Below are positions 61,201 to 64,000 of a DNA stretch of 64,000 nt, one piece after another. Each line of letters starts with the position of its first letter. Position 1 is the first letter of the stretch. The notes beneath the pieces were generated by a model, which saw only the letters and a program-made list of their open reading frames with translations, did no database searches and was not told where the DNA came from. Source of the DNA: Apostichopus japonicus (lineage: Eukaryota > Echinodermata > Holothuroidea > Aspidochirotida > Stichopodidae); contig NC_092568.1 of the NCBI RefSeq assembly GCF_037975245.1, positions 7,115,501 through 7,179,500 on the forward strand, written 5' to 3'. A program made the translations under genes and the position numbers.

Positions 61201-63270
61201 GACTGGTGGTGCCCATCGTAAGACCTCTTTCAGTACCTGTCAGGATAAAAACTCAATTTCAAATGAGAGACCATAACAAAGGTAGAAACAAAATCGCTTC
61301 CATTCATTTGCAAAATTTCATATATGGTTATACCATATCCGTTTAGCCTTCTAAACTGATGGTTTCTTTCAAAAGCAAAATGTTTATATTTTACAAAGGA
61401 TTTCGTTGGCGTGGGGAGGGAAAGGAGGGGGTTCTTTATATTAACAGACAAGTGGACAATTTTCTCAAAAGTTTGATATGATGGTGGTGACTCTTCCAAA
61501 TACTTTACCTTTCTCATGGTATTTGTATCCCCCTTTTGACAGACAGACATAATTTTTAACATAAGATGTATAATAAATCAATACAAAACAAATTGTTCTA
61601 TTTTAACTGTAACTATTCTCTTCGTTTGTTTAGTTTGTCCTGTTCATGTTTATTGATAAGTTCATGGTTTTGCACATAAAAACTCTTGGCATTTTATCCT
61701 TGTCTTTATGTCAACCATTCTTGCACCACCCACCAAATTCAGTCTAGTCACTAGTACATGTGTACCTAGGGTTACTATATTTTATGTGAAGAAAGGGGGA
61801 CAACTTGTGACAGTTGGGGGGGGGGAGGTGTCAAAGTTTAACTGTCCATCCCCTCCCCTTTCTGGGAACATATTGATTTTCATATTAATAGGAATGATTA
61901 AATCCAAATTACAATATGCATTGTAAGTTGAAATCGGTTGAAGGAATGTTTAATACTACTGACAATTTGCCCCTTCTTGCTTAGACTGGTTCGACTGGCG
62001 ATATGGGTTAATCCCCCTAATGGATCTTAATGGTGGTACTCACAAGGTTCATATATTCTAATTTACAAGTATTGTCATACGTTATTGAATCATTGTCCCC
62101 GATGACAGCATCCACTTCCTCTTGTAGTCTGAAGAGCAAGGAGCAAGAAAAACATGAAATTCATAGTTTTTATGACAAATAATGCCAAACACTACCACGT
62201 CTTTGGAGAAAAAGGAATGAAATTCTGAATATGGCCTTGAAAGAACCTATAGCTTTCAAAACCTTCATTTAATAAAATCAATATCATATTGCTGGAGCAA
62301 TTAAATAAATGATGGTAGGAGACTCAAGAGATAGTCAATATTGTTGATCATAACCAGATCCTTCTTTTAAGACTTACAAGCTAGTTTCTTTGTTTCAAGA
62401 GCTGGGAGGTTTTTAAAGGTTTTTGAAGGTTAGGTAATAGCCTACTTTCCTCACTTTTTGTAGATGTCGGGATGTCTTCCGACTATTTCATACGTGAAAG
62501 ACATCAACTGACCAGTGGTGTCTTGTCCTGCAAGTAAAGAGAAATTCTTGATAAAACTAAAAGCAGGTAGATTTTACATAATGTCTTCAACACAGTAAAT
62601 ATTCTATTAATAAAAGAAAAGAAATGCTGTAGTAGTTTGATATTATTTTACTGATGATACTTCGGTTACCAAATGTCGTCAATATAGGGTATGGAACCAG
62701 CATAATGAAAATCCCTACTATTGGACATAAATTTCTTCCAGAAATTATACTGGCCTCTCTACAAATCTAGGGGAACTGATAACAGGTAACAAGAAGCCAT
62801 TGTGTGAGGGAGAGAGAGGGGACGTGATGGATGGGGAGAGAGGGGATATGAGAGATATGGTGTGAGGGGAGGGGGTGGGGGTTAGAGGAGAGTGGATGAT
62901 AGGTAGAGGAATGAGATGTGAAGGGTATGAGAGATGAGGCAATGTTGGGGTGAGAGAAGAGATAGGAGAGCAAAGGTCTTAGCTGCTTCAAGTGGTAATG
63001 TCGAAAACTTATTAAAAAGCTTGTTGACAAAATTCACAAACCTGCGACAAAAAAACTAACAAATTCATCAATCATTTCCTCCAATCCAAAGTTTCCTTTG
63101 AGACCAGATGAAGCTTGTAAGATGTGAGTCAAGATATCATTTGGGTAATCTCTTCCTTCGTTCATGTCTGCCAGCCTCTCTAAGATACAATTCTTCCCCA
63201 TTTTTCTGATTAGATCGATTGCATCTTGTGTTTTTCTAACGGTGTTTCTCGACGCCTCCCTCGGATCAAA
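58104..63270 (-). CDS. Cytochrome P450, CYP46-like, 3' seven exons
   Basis: Exons 63270-63042, 62527-62455, 62128-62044, 61236-61126, 59244-59156, 58661-58595 and 58256-58104 join without frame errors (phases 1, 2, 0, 0, 2, 0) through GT-AG introns into the last 268 residues of a P450. Seen motifs: I-helix AGQDTT, K-helix ExxR (KEVLRW), FDPERF, and the heme loop FALGPRNCLG with its Cys ligand. Such enzymes are ER-anchored haem monooxygenases. Similarity of PNDILTHIL, FVSFFVAGQDTT, VLKEVLRWAPP and VNGYKIPAGT points to the CYP46A (cholesterol 24-hydroxylase) type, but substrate cannot be read from sequence and another clan is possible. About 230 N-terminal residues, including the membrane anchor, must lie right of the window. 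The gene looks intact where visible. Confidence 0.93.
58595..58661 (-). CDS. P450 exon f (heme-binding loop)
   Basis: TTTCTCTTTCAG|ACGGCTG gives RRLHAYFPFALGPRNCLGQH, then FAM. F-x-x-G-x-R-x-C-x-G is complete and carries the heme-ligand Cys. Donor ATG|GTGAGA, phase 0. Confidence 0.94.
59156..59244 (-). CDS. P450 exon e (FDPERF region)
   Basis: TTTTTGTTTCAG|CTGAGC opens LSHYALGRDERFWDNPEKFD, then PERFREENN; the donor is AACAG|GTGAGC, phase 2. The Arg of PERF is present. Confidence 0.92.
59886..60445. mobile_element. 552-bp foldback element flanked by TTAA in P450 intron
   Basis: The element (59,890-60,441) starts AGGATTGGTTCAG and ends CTGAACCAATCGT (12 of 13 paired), with TTAA on both sides. 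The arms continue as a long imperfect palindrome (ATGAAAGAGGACAATAAAA versus ATGAAAGAGCACAAAAAGA reversed). An inner perfect 18-bp pair, GTGATGTCACATCCTCAC (60,029-60,046) and its reverse complement (60,253-60,270), lies towards the centre. TTAA duplications are typical of piggyBac-type elements, but the superfamily call rests on that alone. It lies between exons d and e and leaves both splice sites intact. Confidence 0.72.
61126..61236 (-). CDS. P450 exon d (K-helix ExxR)
   Basis: ATCCTGACAG|GTACTG opens VLKEVLRWAPPVAGMQRRSV with the ExxR pair, then VNGYKIPAGTRVW. The donor TGG|GTACTT is weaker than the others, but the phase-0 join to exon e (LSHYALGRD) fits the family. Confidence 0.88.
62044..62128 (-). 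CDS. P450 exon c (J/J' helices)
   Basis: TTGCTCTTCAG|ACTACAAG gives KLQEEVDAVIGDNDS, then LEYMNL; the exon ends CTT|GTGAGT, phase 0. Usual P450 helix J sequence. Confidence 0.9.
62455..62527 (-). CDS. P450 exon b (I-helix threonines)
   Basis: The acceptor TACTTGCAG|GACAAG completes GQDTTGQLMSFTYEIVGRHP; the oxygen-activating acid-Thr pair DT is present. The donor is TACAAAAA|GTGAGG, phase 2. Confidence 0.9.
62795..62965 (+). repeat. GA-rich low-complexity tract in P450 intron
   Basis: A ~170-bp run of G and A with some T (GAGGGAGAGAGAGGGGACG, GGGGAGAGAGGGG and so on). The opposite strand is a long pyrimidine tract. It gives long but meaningless open frames. Confidence 0.75.
63042..63270 (-). 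CDS. P450 exon a (before and into I-helix)
   Basis: The acceptor TTTCTTTGCAG|TTTGATCC opens in phase 0; the donor GTCGCAG|GTTTGT closes in phase 1. It codes 76 residues: FDPREASRN, then a charged helix, DYPNDILTHILQ and IDEFVSFFVAG. It is the first exon of the gene found in this window. Confidence 0.9.
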
Positions 63271-64000
63271 CTGCAAAGAAATGCGAAGAATGAAGACAAA
63301 AATGGTCAGAGGCAGAAGTGATTCTATGAAAAAATTTTCGATGCACAAAATATTACCTTATTCATAGCTTGTTATAGTAATGATAAACAACTATTATAGA
63401 GACAGGATTTTACTTGTTTGATAAATTAATGATTATTTATTAATTAGATTATTAAAAAGGAGATAATAACCCAACTATCACCTTTTGTACATGTAATATA
63501 GCTCTTTTCCCCAAACATCTAAGACACATCTTTCTTCGTTTGGGGGGGGGGGGAGATCTCCTAGTCAATATTTGGTGTCCCGGGTGGCTGTCATTTTGTA
63601 AATCTATGATGTCATATCGCCACTAGGGGCTGAAAGCTTTAAACTTTTCCTCTGGTTTTCTTTTCATATTTTTAATGTAGATTGATACCAGTCTTTACAC
63701 TGAATGAATGAATACCCAAAAGTTCAACGCATTATATATATTTTTTTCTCCATTTGCACAGCTCTCCCTGTTTTCATCATTTCTGGTACTATTTAAGTAA
63801 TAAATTACGTTTTCATGTACCTGTTCGTTGGTACCTGGTCTATCACTATATTCAATAAAAGATTATTAGTGATATATAATTCAAATTGTTGGAAATTCTA
63901 CCCCGAAATGCACATTACTTGAAGGGTCAAAATTAAGCTAAAACTCAAGTTATCGAGACAGTTTGAACTATTTCCCACAAGAACGATAAATAAACGAGTT
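63271..64000. other. Presumed P450 intron running off the right edge
   Basis: No further P450 exon with fitting phase was found. The stretch is AT-rich with a G12 run near 63,541. Confidence 0.5.

Noticed and set aside
62745-63030. Ser/Pro/His-rich minus-strand frames of 65-87 codons
   Set aside because: They are the complement of the GA-rich tract inside a P450 intron.

Overview
The window is animal nuclear DNA: split genes with GT-AG introns, tRNA-derived SINEs, hAT-type non-autonomous transposons and very large tandem arrays. The gene families (an HHIP-like protein and a CYP46-like cytochrome P450) and the repeat style fit a marine invertebrate deuterostome. My best guess is an echinoderm, perhaps a sea cucumber, but this is inferred from style and not proven by a search.

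Layout. (1) 1-3,655, minus strand: first three coding exons of an HHIP-like gene (folate-receptor-like domain plus six-bladed GSDH domain). Its start is inside the window and its 3' end runs off the left edge. A tRNA-derived SINE sits in its second intron. (2) 3.7-13.1 kb: gene-poor DNA with two hAT-type elements that have 8-bp target duplications, one of which interrupts a local tandem duplication so that an uninterrupted copy survives next to it, plus several small tandem repeats. (3) 13.2-21.2 kb: array 1, about 45 copies of a ~179-bp unit. (4) 21.25-43.8 kb: array 2, 22.5 kb built from a 19-bp unit with higher-order periods of 317, 597 and ~1,420-1,495 bp and a 613-bp duplication at its right end. 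(5) 43.8-45.06 kb: a G-rich tract, one lone exon-like relative of arrays 1 and 3, and a small coding remnant. (6) 45.06-50.4 kb: array 3, about 40 copies of a ~130-bp unit that shares its core with array 1. (7) 50.6-58 kb: transposon-rich spacer with two more hAT MITEs, a 0.9-kb inverted-repeat element, a THAP zinc-finger remnant and tRNA-derived SINEs. (8) 58.1-63.3 kb, minus strand: seven 3' exons of a CYP46-like P450, ending in a stop codon and an AATAAA signal. Its 5' exons lie beyond the right edge. An intron carries a 552-bp foldback element flanked by TTAA.

The most unusual structure is the 37-kb block of arrays 1-2-3. Arrays 1 and 3 are diverged relatives on either side of an unrelated 19-bp satellite. 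Read on the minus strand, nearly every unit looks like a short exon: pyrimidine tract plus CAG, purine-rich GAAGAAGA segment, donor-like GT. A single cleaner exon-like unit survives between the arrays. The block may be an expanded exon/intron array of an old or living gene. Most array 1 units carry stop codons in the obvious frame, so present coding capacity is doubtful. The two protein genes at the ends of the window show no functional link to each other or to the arrays.
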